64,000 nt of DNA from Xanthomonas sp. AM6 (lineage in GTDB: Bacteria > Pseudomonadota > Gammaproteobacteria > Xanthomonadales > Xanthomonadaceae), in the NCBI RefSeq assembly GCF_025665335.1, contig NZ_CP106869.1:1824501-1888500 (forward strand), in the 5' to 3' direction. Within the stretch, counting starts at the first letter, position 1. The number at the start of each line of letters is the position of its first letter. Under the pieces are notes generated by a model, which ran no database searches, was not told the DNA's origin, and worked only from the letters and a program-made list of their open reading frames with translations. Both the position numbers and the translations under genes were made by a program. Below are positions 25,097-32,441 of the stretch, piece after piece.

Positions 25097-25461
25097 TGCG
25101 GCCCCCGCGCGGCCGCCTTGGCCTTGGCCCGCGCCAGGATCGCCGCGGCCGCCGGCGGCAGCGACGGCGCCGTGGCGGCCACGGCGGCCGGCGGCGTGCG
25201 GCGGGCGTCGCGCGCGGCGGCGCGGCGTGCCAGGCGCGCCTGGCGCGCGCGATAGCGCTCGCGCGCGGCCCATGCGTCGCGCAGGCGATGTTGCGCCGCC
25301 AGCAGCTGCGCGCGCAACTGCGGATGCGCCGGGTCGAGCCGGTCGTCGGCGGCATCGCCGACGTAGTCCATCAGGCCGCCGTCGATCGCCGCGTCCAGAT
25401 CGTCGTCGAGCACCCAGCGCAGCAATTGCAGCGGCGCCGCAGGGGAGGGCGGAACAGGCAT
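25093..25461 (-). CDS. Conserved-looking hypothetical protein preceding nth
   Basis: 122 residues. The N-terminal 50 are acidic and folded-looking (LLRWVLDDDLDAAIDGGLMDYVGDAADDRLDP); the rest is a basic, Ala/Arg-rich helix (LAAQHRLRDAWAARERYRARQARLARR) that may be a coiled coil or nucleic-acid contact. No known domain recognised. It sits between the crotonase gene (13 bases upstream) and nth (4-base overlap) on the same strand, so the three probably form one operon. Function unknown. Confidence 0.7.
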   Translation of the reverse strand: MPVPPSPAAPLQLLRWVLDDDLDAAIDGGLMDYVGDAADDRLDPAHPQLRAQLLAAQHRLRDAWAARERYRARQARLARRAAARDARRTPPAAVAATAPSLPPAAAAILARAKAKAAARGPQ

Positions 25462-25474
25462 CGGTGCGCGCGGC

Positions 25475-26263
25475 TCAGCGATTGCGGAACAGCGGCGCGC
25501 GCCGCTCCAGGAACGCGCGGGTGCCTTCGCGCATGTCCTCGCTGGAGAACAGCAGGCCGAACTGCGCGGTCTCGTATTCCAGGCCCTGCTCGATCGCCGA
25601 TTCGCCGCCGACCTGGATCGCGTCGAGGATGCCGCGCAACGCCAGCGGCGCGGCGCCGGCCAGTTGCCGCGCCAGCTGCAGCGTCGCCTCGCGCAGTTCG
25701 GCGGCCGCCACCACGCGGTTGACCAGGCCCAGGTGCAGCGCGCGCGCCGCGTCGATCGGCGCGCCGAGCAGGCACAGCTCCAGCGCCGCGGCGCGGCCGA
25801 CCAGCCGCGGCAGGCGCTGGGTGCCGCCGAAGCCGGGGATCAGGCCGAGATTGATCTCCGGCTGGCCGAAGCGGGCGCTGTCGGCAGCCACGCGCAGGTG
25901 GCAGGCCATGGCCAGTTCCAGCCCGCCGCCGAGCGCGAAGCCGTTGACCATCGCCAGCACCGGCTTGGGCATGCGTTCGATCCGGCGCATCAGGCGCTGC
26001 CCCAGTTGCGAGAAATCGCGGCCCTGAACCGGTGTGAGTTCGTTCATTTCGGCGATGTCGGCGCCGGCCACGAAGGCCTTTTCGCCGGCGCCGGTCAGCA
26101 CCACCACGCGGATCGCGGGGTCGGCCTCGGCCTGCGCGAAGGCCGTGTCCAGGTCCTGCAATGTGTGGCGATTCAACGCGTTGAGCTTGTCCACGCGGTT
26201 CACGGTGACGATGCGGATCGCATCCTGGGTAGCGGTGTCGACCGGCACGCCGGACATGGCCAT
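25475..26263 (-). CDS. Enoyl-CoA hydratase/isomerase (crotonase) family protein
   Basis: 262 residues. Crotonase motifs: the oxyanion segments KAFVAGADIAEM (about 63-74) and NGFALGGGLELAMAC (about 107-121). Both catalytic Glu are present, E116 and E136 (in RFGQPEINLG), 20 residues apart as in mitochondrial crotonase, so true hydratase activity is likely. Two in-frame ATGs (26263, 26257) are six bases apart; I keep the first. It lies upstream of the hypothetical gene and nth on the minus strand. The pathway (short-chain fatty acid or branched amino acid degradation) cannot be decided here. Confidence 0.9.
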   Translation of the reverse strand: MAMSGVPVDTATQDAIRIVTVNRVDKLNALNRHTLQDLDTAFAQAEADPAIRVVVLTGAGEKAFVAGADIAEMNELTPVQGRDFSQLGQRLMRRIERMPKPVLAMVNGFALGGGLELAMACHLRVAADSARFGQPEINLGLIPGFGGTQRLPRLVGRAAALELCLLGAPIDAARALHLGLVNRVVAAAELREATLQLARQLAGAAPLALRGILDAIQVGGESAIEQGLEYETAQFGLLFSSEDMREGTRAFLERRAPLFRNR

Positions 26264-26420
26264 TCCTGAGATGTAAAAAAATGGTGAAGGGAACTCCGGG
26301 CGCGCCGGCCGTGTCAGACCTGCGTCCCGTCGGTAGCGGTTATGCGCCGCGGCGGCTATCCTAACGCGTCATCTCAGGCGGCACAGGCCGTCCTGTGCCA
26401 CCACCCTGGAGAATTGTTTG

Positions 26421-27122
26421 ATGAAGTTGCGTTCTATTGCGGTCGCCGTGGCGGCCCTAGCCCTGAGCGGCAATGCGTTCGCCCAGGACACCTCGTCCGA
26501 GAAGGGCAAGCTGAGCTATTACTTCGGTTACGACTACGGCAACAACCTTGCCGAACTGTCCGGCCGCGGCGAGCAGCTCGATATCAACGCGGTGGTGAAG
26601 GGCCTGCAGGATGCCTACGCCAAGAAGCAGCCGGCGGTCGCCGCCGACCAGTTGAAGCCGGCCGTCGAAGCGTTCCAGAAGCGCGAGCAGGCCCGTGCCC
26701 AGCAGGCCAAGGCCGACTACGAGAAGGCCGCTGCCGAGAACAAGACCAAGAGCGATCAGTTCATCGCGCAGAACAAGGCCAAGGCCGGCGTGCAGACGCT
26801 GCCCAGCGGCGTGCAGTACCGCGTGATCGAAGCCGGCAAGGGCGCCAAGCCGACCCAGGCCAGCACCGTGCAGCTGGAAGTGGCCGGTCCGTATCCGTTC
26901 GGCCAGCGCCCGGCGCAGGCGCGTCCGGCGCAGCAGATCCCGTCGATCAAGGTCAGCGAAGTCGAGATGCAGGCCATGCGCGACACGCTGCTGCAGATGC
27001 CGGCCGGTTCCAAGTGGGAAGTGACCCTGCCGCCGGACAAGGCCTACGGCGCCGACCCGCGCACGCCGTTCCCGCCGAACGTGGCGGTGCAGTTCGAGAT
27101 CAAGCTGATCAGCGTCAAGTAA
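26421..27122 (+). CDS. Divergent FKBP-type protein with signal peptide (FkpA/Mip-like)
   Basis: 233 residues, exported: MKLRSIAVAVAALALSGNAFA then QDTSSEKGKLSYYFGYDYGN. The N-terminal dimerisation helix region (about 25-125) matches FkpA/Mip-like proteins (KLSYYFGYDYG, a long KREQARAQQAKADYEK helix). The C-terminal FKBP domain keeps SGVQYRVIEAGKGAKP and MPAGSKWEVTLPPDKAYG and ends FEIKLISVK, but lacks the active-site DGTxFDSS segment and the IPGW Trp; a Pro/Gln-rich stretch replaces them. Prolyl isomerase activity is therefore doubtful, chaperone function possible. ATG 26421 has GGAG nine bases upstream. A strong terminator follows. Confidence 0.85.
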   Translation: MKLRSIAVAVAALALSGNAFAQDTSSEKGKLSYYFGYDYGNNLAELSGRGEQLDINAVVKGLQDAYAKKQPAVAADQLKPAVEAFQKREQARAQQAKADYEKAAAENKTKSDQFIAQNKAKAGVQTLPSGVQYRVIEAGKGAKPTQASTVQLEVAGPYPFGQRPAQARPAQQIPSIKVSEVEMQAMRDTLLQMPAGSKWEVTLPPDKAYGADPRTPFPPNVAVQFEIKLISVK

Positions 27123-27146
27123 GCGCGCTGCCCAGTGCATGACCAA

Positions 27147-27177
27147 TGCGCCGGCGGCAACGCCGGCGCATTTTTTT
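27147..27177 (+). terminator. Strong rho-independent terminator
   Basis: Ten-base perfect stem TGCGCCGGCG/CGCCGGCGCA with a GCAA loop and seven T's, 25 bases after the FKBP-like stop. Confidence 0.95.
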
Positions 27178-27224
27178 GTGGCGAGCAAAGTGCCGCCGCC
27201 GGCAAATCGCGCTAGGCTGACCAG

Positions 27225-28037
27225 GTGTCGAATCCGATGGATCCCGTCCCCCATGCGTTGCTCTCGCCCTGCATCGGCATCTGCGCGCTCGACGCGCAGG
27301 GCTACTGCGCGGGCTGCCTGCGCAGCGGCGAGGAGATCGCGCGCTGGCGCGGCATGAGCGACGCCGAGCGCCAGCGCTACATGCAGGAGGTGCTGCCGGC
27401 GCGCGGCTGGTCGCCATCGCCCGGCCAGCGCCTGGCCGAACGCACGCGGCTGCTGCGCGCACTGCATCCGCTGCAGCGGCCGCCGGCAGGTCCTGGCTGG
27501 AACCATCACGAACTGCACGATCTGCTGCCCGACGGTACGCCGGCCGAGGCGGCGGTGCTGGTCGGGCTATTGCCGCGGGCCGACGGTACCCACGTCCTGC
27601 TGACCCGGCGCACCGACGGCCTGCGCCACCATGGCGGCCAGGTCAGTTTTCCCGGCGGCCGCATCGAAGCCGGCGATGCCGATGCGGTGGCGGCGGCGAT
27701 CCGCGAGAGCGAGGAGGAGATCGCCCTGTCCGCGGCGCAGGTCGAACCGCTGGGCTATCTGGATCCGTTCGTGACCATCAGCGGTTTCCGGGTGATGCCG
27801 GTGGTGGCGGCGATCGATCCGGCGTTCGTGCCGCAGCCGCATCCGGGCGAAGTGGCGGACGTGTTCGAAGTTCCGCTGGCCTACCTGATGGCGCCGGAGA
27901 ACCTGCGCAGCATCGAGACCGACTACCGCGGGCGGCCGCGCGCCGTGCTGGAATACGGCTGGCCGGGGCAGCGGATCTGGGGCGCGACCGCGGCGATCCT
28001 GCTCAACCTGCGCCGACGACTGGAGCACACCGCATGA
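27225..28037 (+). CDS. DUF1289-Nudix fusion, CoA-pyrophosphatase-like (NudL type)
   Basis: 270 residues with two parts. Residues 10-60 are a DUF1289 zinc-binding-type module with C16, C20, C28 and C31 (SPCIGICALD, YCAGC). Residues 95-265 are a Nudix hydrolase: LLTRRTDGLRHHGGQVSFPGG is the NudL/UPF0035 signature of CoA diphosphatases, and GGRIEAGDADAV continues to RESEEEI, the Nudix box with its metal-binding Glu. E. coli NudL lacks the first part. Start at GTG 27225; an in-frame ATG at 27237 also keeps the module. Overlaps the sulfurtransferase start by four bases (ATGA), so they are co-translated. Confidence 0.88.
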   Translation: MSNPMDPVPHALLSPCIGICALDAQGYCAGCLRSGEEIARWRGMSDAERQRYMQEVLPARGWSPSPGQRLAERTRLLRALHPLQRPPAGPGWNHHELHDLLPDGTPAEAAVLVGLLPRADGTHVLLTRRTDGLRHHGGQVSFPGGRIEAGDADAVAAAIRESEEEIALSAAQVEPLGYLDPFVTISGFRVMPVVAAIDPAFVPQPHPGEVADVFEVPLAYLMAPENLRSIETDYRGRPRAVLEYGWPGQRIWGATAAILLNLRRRLEHTA

Positions 28038-28921
28038 GCGAACGCAGCGCATTTCCCGACTGGCAGCACCTGGTCGACGCGCCGGCGCTGGCCGCCGCGC
28101 TCGGCCACCCCCATCTGCGCATCGTGGATGCGCGTTTCGCCGCGGCCGCGCTGGCCGATCCGCAGGCCGCGCAGCTCGCGCGCCAGGCCTATGCGCAGTC
28201 GCACCTGCCCGGTGCGGTGTACGCCGATCTCAACACGGACCTGTCCGACCTCGGCCGCCCCGGCCTGGGCCGGCACCCGCTGCCGGCGGCCGAGGCGTTC
28301 GCGCAGACGCTGGGGCGCTGGGGCATCGCCCCGCACACCCAGGTGGTGGTCTACGACGCCGGCGACGGCAGCATGGCCGCGGCGCGGCTGTGGTGGATGC
28401 TGGGCCTGCTCGGGCATCGCCGTGTCGCCGTGCTCGACGGCGGCCTGGCCGAATGGCGCCGGCTCGGCCTGCCGGAAACCGACGCCGCCGCGGCGCCGTC
28501 GCCGCAGCCGCCGTATCCGGGACGGTTCGACACCCGCCGCATCGCCGATGCCGAGGAAGTCGCCGCGCGCCTGCACGAGGCGCCGGGCTGGTTGCTGGAT
28601 GCGCGCGCCGGCGAGCGCTTCCGCGGCGAGGTCGAGCCGATCGATCCGGTCGCCGGGCACGTGCCCGGCGCGATCAACCGCCCGCTGGGCCAGAACCTGC
28701 GCGACGGGCGCCTGCGTCCGCCGCAGGAACTGCGCGCGGAGCTGGAACCGCTGCTGCACGGGCGCGATCCGCGCGAGGTGGTGCTGATGTGCGGGTCGGG
28801 CGTGACCGCCTGCCATCTGCTGCTGGCGCTGGAACACGCCGGCCTGCACGGCGCGCGCGTCTATGCCGGGTCGTGGAGCGGCTGGATCGCCGATCCGGCG
28901 CGGCCGCGCGCCAGCGGCTAG
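28034..28921 (+). CDS. sseA: 3-mercaptopyruvate sulfurtransferase-type rhodanese
   Basis: 295 residues, two rhodanese domains. The N-terminal domain (about 10-140) is inactive; the C-terminal one has the active-site loop CGSGVTA with C253. This loop is typical of mercaptopyruvate sulfurtransferases (thiosulfate enzymes usually have CRxGx[R/T]). It transfers sulfur from 3-mercaptopyruvate to thiols or cyanide, cytosolic. The motifs HLPGAVYADLNTDLSD and GHVPGAINRPLGQNL are also typical. Translationally coupled to the Nudix fusion upstream; the two activities have no evident metabolic link. Confidence 0.92.
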   Translation: MSERSAFPDWQHLVDAPALAAALGHPHLRIVDARFAAAALADPQAAQLARQAYAQSHLPGAVYADLNTDLSDLGRPGLGRHPLPAAEAFAQTLGRWGIAPHTQVVVYDAGDGSMAAARLWWMLGLLGHRRVAVLDGGLAEWRRLGLPETDAAAAPSPQPPYPGRFDTRRIADAEEVAARLHEAPGWLLDARAGERFRGEVEPIDPVAGHVPGAINRPLGQNLRDGRLRPPQELRAELEPLLHGRDPREVVLMCGSGVTACHLLLALEHAGLHGARVYAGSWSGWIADPARPRASG

Positions 28922-28985
28922 GCCCGGGCCAGGCGTGCCGCGCGGCGCGAGGACACACACGGTGGCAAGCAGGAGGACTGAGGCG

Positions 28986-29918
28986 ATGCGGTGGCGTGGA
29001 CTGTGGATGCTGGCGGTGGCGCTGGGCCTGGCCGCCTGCGGCGAACGGTCGCGCGATGCCGGGGCCGACGCATCGCCGGCATCGCAGTCCGGCGCGCACT
29101 ACCGGATGGCGGTGGAGCAGCGCCGCGCCGAACGCGTGGCGCAGTTGCGCGCCCCGTCCAGTTGGCTCAGCTATACCGGCTCGGGCCGGCTGCGCAGCGG
29201 CGAGTACCGGGTCGGCAGCGCGGCAGGCAACGACGTGCAGCTGCCGGCCGGTCCGGCGCACCTGGGCCGCCTGCGCGTGGATCCCGATGCCGGGGTGTTC
29301 TTCGAGGCCGCGGCGGACGCGGCGGTGACGGTGCGCGGGCAGCCGTTCGGCGCCGGCCGCCTCGGCACCGACGCGGCGCACGGCACCGAGACGCGGCTGG
29401 CGCTGGGCGAGCAGGAGTTCTACGTGGTGCGCACCGGCAACCTGTTCGGCTGGCGCTTCCGCGATCCGCATGCGGCCGCGCGCAGCGGCTTCCGCGGCAT
29501 CGACTATTTCCCGGTCGATCCGCGCTGGCGCGTGGTGGCCGACTGGCATCCGGCACCGGCGCCGCGCGCGATCGTCCTGCTCACCTCGATCGGCACGCCG
29601 CAGCCGCTGGCGCTGGCGGGCAGCGCCGAATTCACCCTCGACGGCCGCCGTTACCGGCTGCAGGCGATGCGCGAGGACGACGGCAAGCGGCTGTTCTTCC
29701 CGTTCTCCGACCGCACCAGCGGACGCGAGAGCTACGGCGGGGCGCGCTACCTGTTCGTCGAACCGCCGCAGGGCGCGCGCATCGTGCTGGACTTCAACCT
29801 GGCGCAGAACCCGCCCTGCGCGTTCACCGCGCACGTGGTGTGCCCGCTCGCGCCGGTCGCCAACCGCCTGGAACTGGCGGTGACCGCGGGCGAGAAGAAT
29901 TACGTCGGTCCGCGCTGA
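28986..29918 (+). CDS. DUF1684 lipoprotein
   Basis: 310 residues. The N-terminus MRWRGLWMLAVALGLAAC is a lipoprotein signal (LAAC). The body contains the DUF1684 hallmarks: RGIDYFPVDPRWRV (about 178), GKRLFFPFSDRTSGRESYGGARYL and VLDFNLAQNPPCAFTAHVVC, near the C-terminus. The fold has two Cys (PPCAF, HVVCPL) and many aromatic strands. The biochemical role of the family is not known. ATG 28986 with a GAGGACTGAGG leader is well placed; 64 bases follow the sulfurtransferase stop. Location: outer or inner membrane, periplasmic side. Confidence 0.88.
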   Translation: MRWRGLWMLAVALGLAACGERSRDAGADASPASQSGAHYRMAVEQRRAERVAQLRAPSSWLSYTGSGRLRSGEYRVGSAAGNDVQLPAGPAHLGRLRVDPDAGVFFEAAADAAVTVRGQPFGAGRLGTDAAHGTETRLALGEQEFYVVRTGNLFGWRFRDPHAAARSGFRGIDYFPVDPRWRVVADWHPAPAPRAIVLLTSIGTPQPLALAGSAEFTLDGRRYRLQAMREDDGKRLFFPFSDRTSGRESYGGARYLFVEPPQGARIVLDFNLAQNPPCAFTAHVVCPLAPVANRLELAVTAGEKNYVGPR

Positions 29919-29987
29919 GCGCGCGGCGCTGCGGCGTCGCGCAGCTCGGGCGTGGCAGGAACGTGCGCCGGCGTGGCGGGCGCTTCC

Positions 29988-30052
29988 GTAGGAGCGGCTT
30001 CAGCCGCGACAGGCAGCCTGGCGGCCCATGTCGCGGCTGAAGCCGCTCCTAC
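29988..30052. repeat. REP pair between convergent genes
   Basis: GTAGGAGCGGCTTCAGCCGC (from 29988) and its inverted mate GTCGCGGCTGAAGCCGCTCC (30030-30052). The mate overlaps the last codons and the TAG stop of the amidase gene on the minus strand. Confidence 0.9.
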
Positions 30053-30666
30053 AGGGGCGCGATCGGGACGTTTCCGCTGCCCGCAAGCGCGTCCGCCGAA
30101 GGCACGTACGGCGTCAGCGCCACCGCCTCCAGCACCTGCGTCCAGGGAAAGCGCGGGCCGGGATCGAGCTTGCGCTGCACCTGCAGCGCCGGATCGTCGC
30201 TGGCCGGTTCGCGGCTGCGGTCCAGCGCGTCGTGGCCGGCGATGCGGCGCAGCTGCGGCAACTGCGCCTGCAACTGCCGCAGCAACGCGATCAGCGCCTG
30301 GATCTGCGCCGGCGGATACGCCTCGTCCATCGCCTGGTGGCGCGAATCCAGCCAGTGCGGGTAGCGTCCGCGGTTGACCAGTTCGATGCCCAGTGACTGC
30401 GGGTTGTAGCCGCGCACGTGGTGCGCGACGCGCTGCAGCGGCACGTACTGGTGCACGCTGCCGTCGCGGTCGATGTAGAAGTGGCCGCTGTTGCCGGTGC
30501 CCGACGGATACAGCACGCGTTCGCCGTAGGCGCGCGCGCTGGCCAGGTCGGGCAGTTCGGTGCAATGGATCACCGCCAGCTCGATCGCATCCAGCGTGCG
30601 CGCCTGCAGCCGTTCGACGTAGGGCAGGGGAGCGGTGTGGATCGGCAACGGCGGGGTCTGCGACAT
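30049..30666 (-). CDS. N-acetylmuramoyl-L-alanine amidase, AmpD-like (Amidase_2)
   Basis: 205 residues, zinc amidase that cleaves the muramyl-L-Ala bond of (anhydro)muropeptides. Motifs: VIHCTELPD (first zinc His), SGHFYIDRDGSVHQYVP, RVAHHVRGYNPQSLGIELVNRG (about 80-100) and RIAGHDALDRSREPASDDP (second His and the zinc-binding Asp region). No signal peptide, so probably cytosolic like AmpD, or an AmpDh-like homologue. The stop codon TAG and the last Leu codon are contributed by an adjacent REP (30030-30052), so the C-terminus (GNVPIAPL) was probably altered by REP insertion. Confidence 0.9.
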   Translation of the reverse strand: MSQTPPLPIHTAPLPYVERLQARTLDAIELAVIHCTELPDLASARAYGERVLYPSGTGNSGHFYIDRDGSVHQYVPLQRVAHHVRGYNPQSLGIELVNRGRYPHWLDSRHQAMDEAYPPAQIQALIALLRQLQAQLPQLRRIAGHDALDRSREPASDDPALQVQRKLDPGPRFPWTQVLEAVALTPYVPSADALAGSGNVPIAPL

Positions 30667-30704
30667 GCGCGGATGCTAGCATTCGCCGATCGCTCTGAAT
30701 CCTG

Positions 30705-31199
30705 GTGACGACTCTGAATCCCGACAGCCCGCTGGCGACGCTGCTCGCCACGTTGCCGCGCGCCGGACGCGTGGACTGGATAGGCCTGCGTTCGGCGCGC
30801 GACGTGCCGATGCTCGAGGTGGCGCAGGCCGTGGCGCATGCCGACGGCGGCCTGTTCGGCGACCGCTACGCCGGCAGCAGCGGCAAGCGCGGCGTGACCC
30901 TGATCCAGGCCGAACACCTGCCGGCGATCGCCGCGCTGGCCGGCCATGCGCAGGTGGCGCCGGCGACGCTGCGGCGCAACCTGGTCGTCTCCGGCATCCC
31001 GCTGATCGCGCTGAAGGGGCGCCGCTTCCGCATCGGCGACGTCGAGCTGGAAGGCATCGCGCCGTGCGATCCGTGCTCGCGGATGGAGGATGCGCTGGGG
31101 CCTGGCGGCTACAACGCGATGCGCGGCCATGGCGGGCTGTGCGCGCGGATCGTGCACGGCGGCACGCTGCGGCTGGGCGACGCGGTGGTGGCGCTGTGA
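30705..31199 (+). CDS. MOSC-domain protein
   Basis: 164 residues. The MOSC fold binds or transfers Mo/Mn/sulfur-type cofactors in other proteins. Seen here: GRVDWIGLRSARDVPM, the loop GDRYAGSSGKRGVTLI, ATLRRNLVVSGIPL (typical GRNLv segment) and EGIAPCDPCSRMEDAL, whose Cys residues (Pro-Cys-Asp-Pro-Cys) match the conserved MOSC cysteine region. The start is GTG 30705. The divergent amidase starts 38 bases away. Overlaps the next gene by four bases (GTGA). Substrate unknown; YiiM-like proteins of the family act on N-hydroxylated compounds. Confidence 0.88.
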   Translation: MTTLNPDSPLATLLATLPRAGRVDWIGLRSARDVPMLEVAQAVAHADGGLFGDRYAGSSGKRGVTLIQAEHLPAIAALAGHAQVAPATLRRNLVVSGIPLIALKGRRFRIGDVELEGIAPCDPCSRMEDALGPGGYNAMRGHGGLCARIVHGGTLRLGDAVVAL

Positions 31200-31723
31200 G
31201 CCGCGGCCACTGCATCCTCGCGCACGGTTTCGAGAGCGGCCCGGACGCGATCAAGGTCGCGGCGCTGGCCGAGGTCGCGCAGCGCCTGGGCTGGAGCCAC
31301 GAACGCCCGGACTTCACCGACCTGGACGCGCGCCGCGAGGTCAGCCAGCTTGGCGACGTGCCGATGCGGCTGCAGCGCCTGCTGCAGCTGGCGCAGGCCG
31401 CGGCGCAACGCGGCCCGGTCGTGCTGGCCGGCTCCAGCCTGGGCGCGTACATCGCCGCGCAGGTGTCGCTGCAGGTGCCGGTGCGCGGCCTGTTCCTGAT
31501 GGTGCCGCCGACGCGGATGGGCTGGATGCCGGCGCTGGACGCGGCGCCGGTGCCGATCTCGATCGTGCACGCCTGGCACGACGAACTGATCCCCGCCGCC
31601 GAGGTGATCGCCTGGGCGCAGGCGCGCGCGGCGCGGCTGCTGCTGGTCGACGACACGCACCGGCTCGGCGCCCACGTCGAGACCGCGGCGCATGCCTTCG
31701 CCGAATTGCTGGAAACGCTGTGA
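31196..31723 (+). CDS. Small alpha/beta hydrolase (YqiA-like)
   Basis: 175 residues starting with GTG at 31196, inside the stop of the MOSC gene (GTGA overlap). ILAHGFESGPDA is the oxyanion strand, LAGSSLGAYIA carries the nucleophile Ser (G-S-S-L-G), and HAWHDELIPAAE and DDTHRLG supply the Asp and His positions. A small single-domain esterase/thioesterase is likely; the substrate is unknown. It lies in the same run as the MOSC gene and the following GNAT. Confidence 0.82.
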   Translation: MSRGHCILAHGFESGPDAIKVAALAEVAQRLGWSHERPDFTDLDARREVSQLGDVPMRLQRLLQLAQAAAQRGPVVLAGSSLGAYIAAQVSLQVPVRGLFLMVPPTRMGWMPALDAAPVPISIVHAWHDELIPAAEVIAWAQARAARLLLVDDTHRLGAHVETAAHAFAELLETL

Positions 31724-31766
31724 GCGGCGCATCGCGCGCGGCAGGCCGCAGCCGCCGGAGCCCCCG

Positions 31767-32276
31767 ATGGACCTGAACATCCGCGCCGAAACCGCGGCCG
31801 ACCATGCCGCGATCGAGGCGCTGACCCTGGTCGCGTTCTTCCGCGTCGCGCACAGCCGCCACGACGAACAGCTGAGCATCGAGCGGCTGCGCGCCGACGG
31901 CGCGCTGACCCTGTCGCTGGTCGCCGAGCACGACGGCTACGTGGTCGGCCATGTGGCGGTGTCGCCGCTGCAACTGTCCGACGGCAGCCGCGGCTGGTAC
32001 GCGCTGGGGCCGCTGTCGGTGGGGCCGGGCCACCAGCGCCAGGGGCTGGGCACGCGACTGGTGCGCGAGGCGCTGGCGCAGCTGCAGGCGCTGGGCGCGG
32101 CTGGCTGCGTGGTGCTGGGCGAGCCGGCGTTCTTCGCGCGTTTCGGCTTCGCTCCGGAACCGGGGCTGGTGCTGCCCGGCGTGCCGGCCGGGGACTTCCA
32201 GGCGCTCGGCTTCGGCGACCGCCTGCCGCCGGTGGCCGAGGCCGACTACCACGACGCGTTCCTGGCCGGCGGCTGA
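31767..32276 (+). CDS. GNAT-family N-acetyltransferase (YhbS-like)
   Basis: 169 residues. Begins MDLNIRAETAADHAAIEALT, with SVGPGHQRQGLGTRLVREAL as the acetyl-CoA loop (Q-R-Q-G-L-G) and VLGEPAFFARFGFAPEPGLV as the closing strand, the pattern of YhbS-type predicted acetyltransferases. ATG 31767 follows GCCGGAGCCCCCG. Downstream of the hydrolase gene by 43 bases. Substrate unknown. Confidence 0.88.
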   Translation: MDLNIRAETAADHAAIEALTLVAFFRVAHSRHDEQLSIERLRADGALTLSLVAEHDGYVVGHVAVSPLQLSDGSRGWYALGPLSVGPGHQRQGLGTRLVREALAQLQALGAAGCVVLGEPAFFARFGFAPEPGLVLPGVPAGDFQALGFGDRLPPVAEADYHDAFLAGG

Positions 32277-32441
32277 GCGCCGCCGCCGCAGTGCTGCCGG
32301 GTACGCGGCGGCACGGGTTACCATCGCCATCCCGATCCGCGAGTTGAGGCTTCCTCCGATGCGCCATTGATGCCGCCGTCTTCGACGGCCTCGTCCGTTC
32401 CTGCCGACCCGGCGGGCGCGACCGGCATCTGTGGAGGTTCC

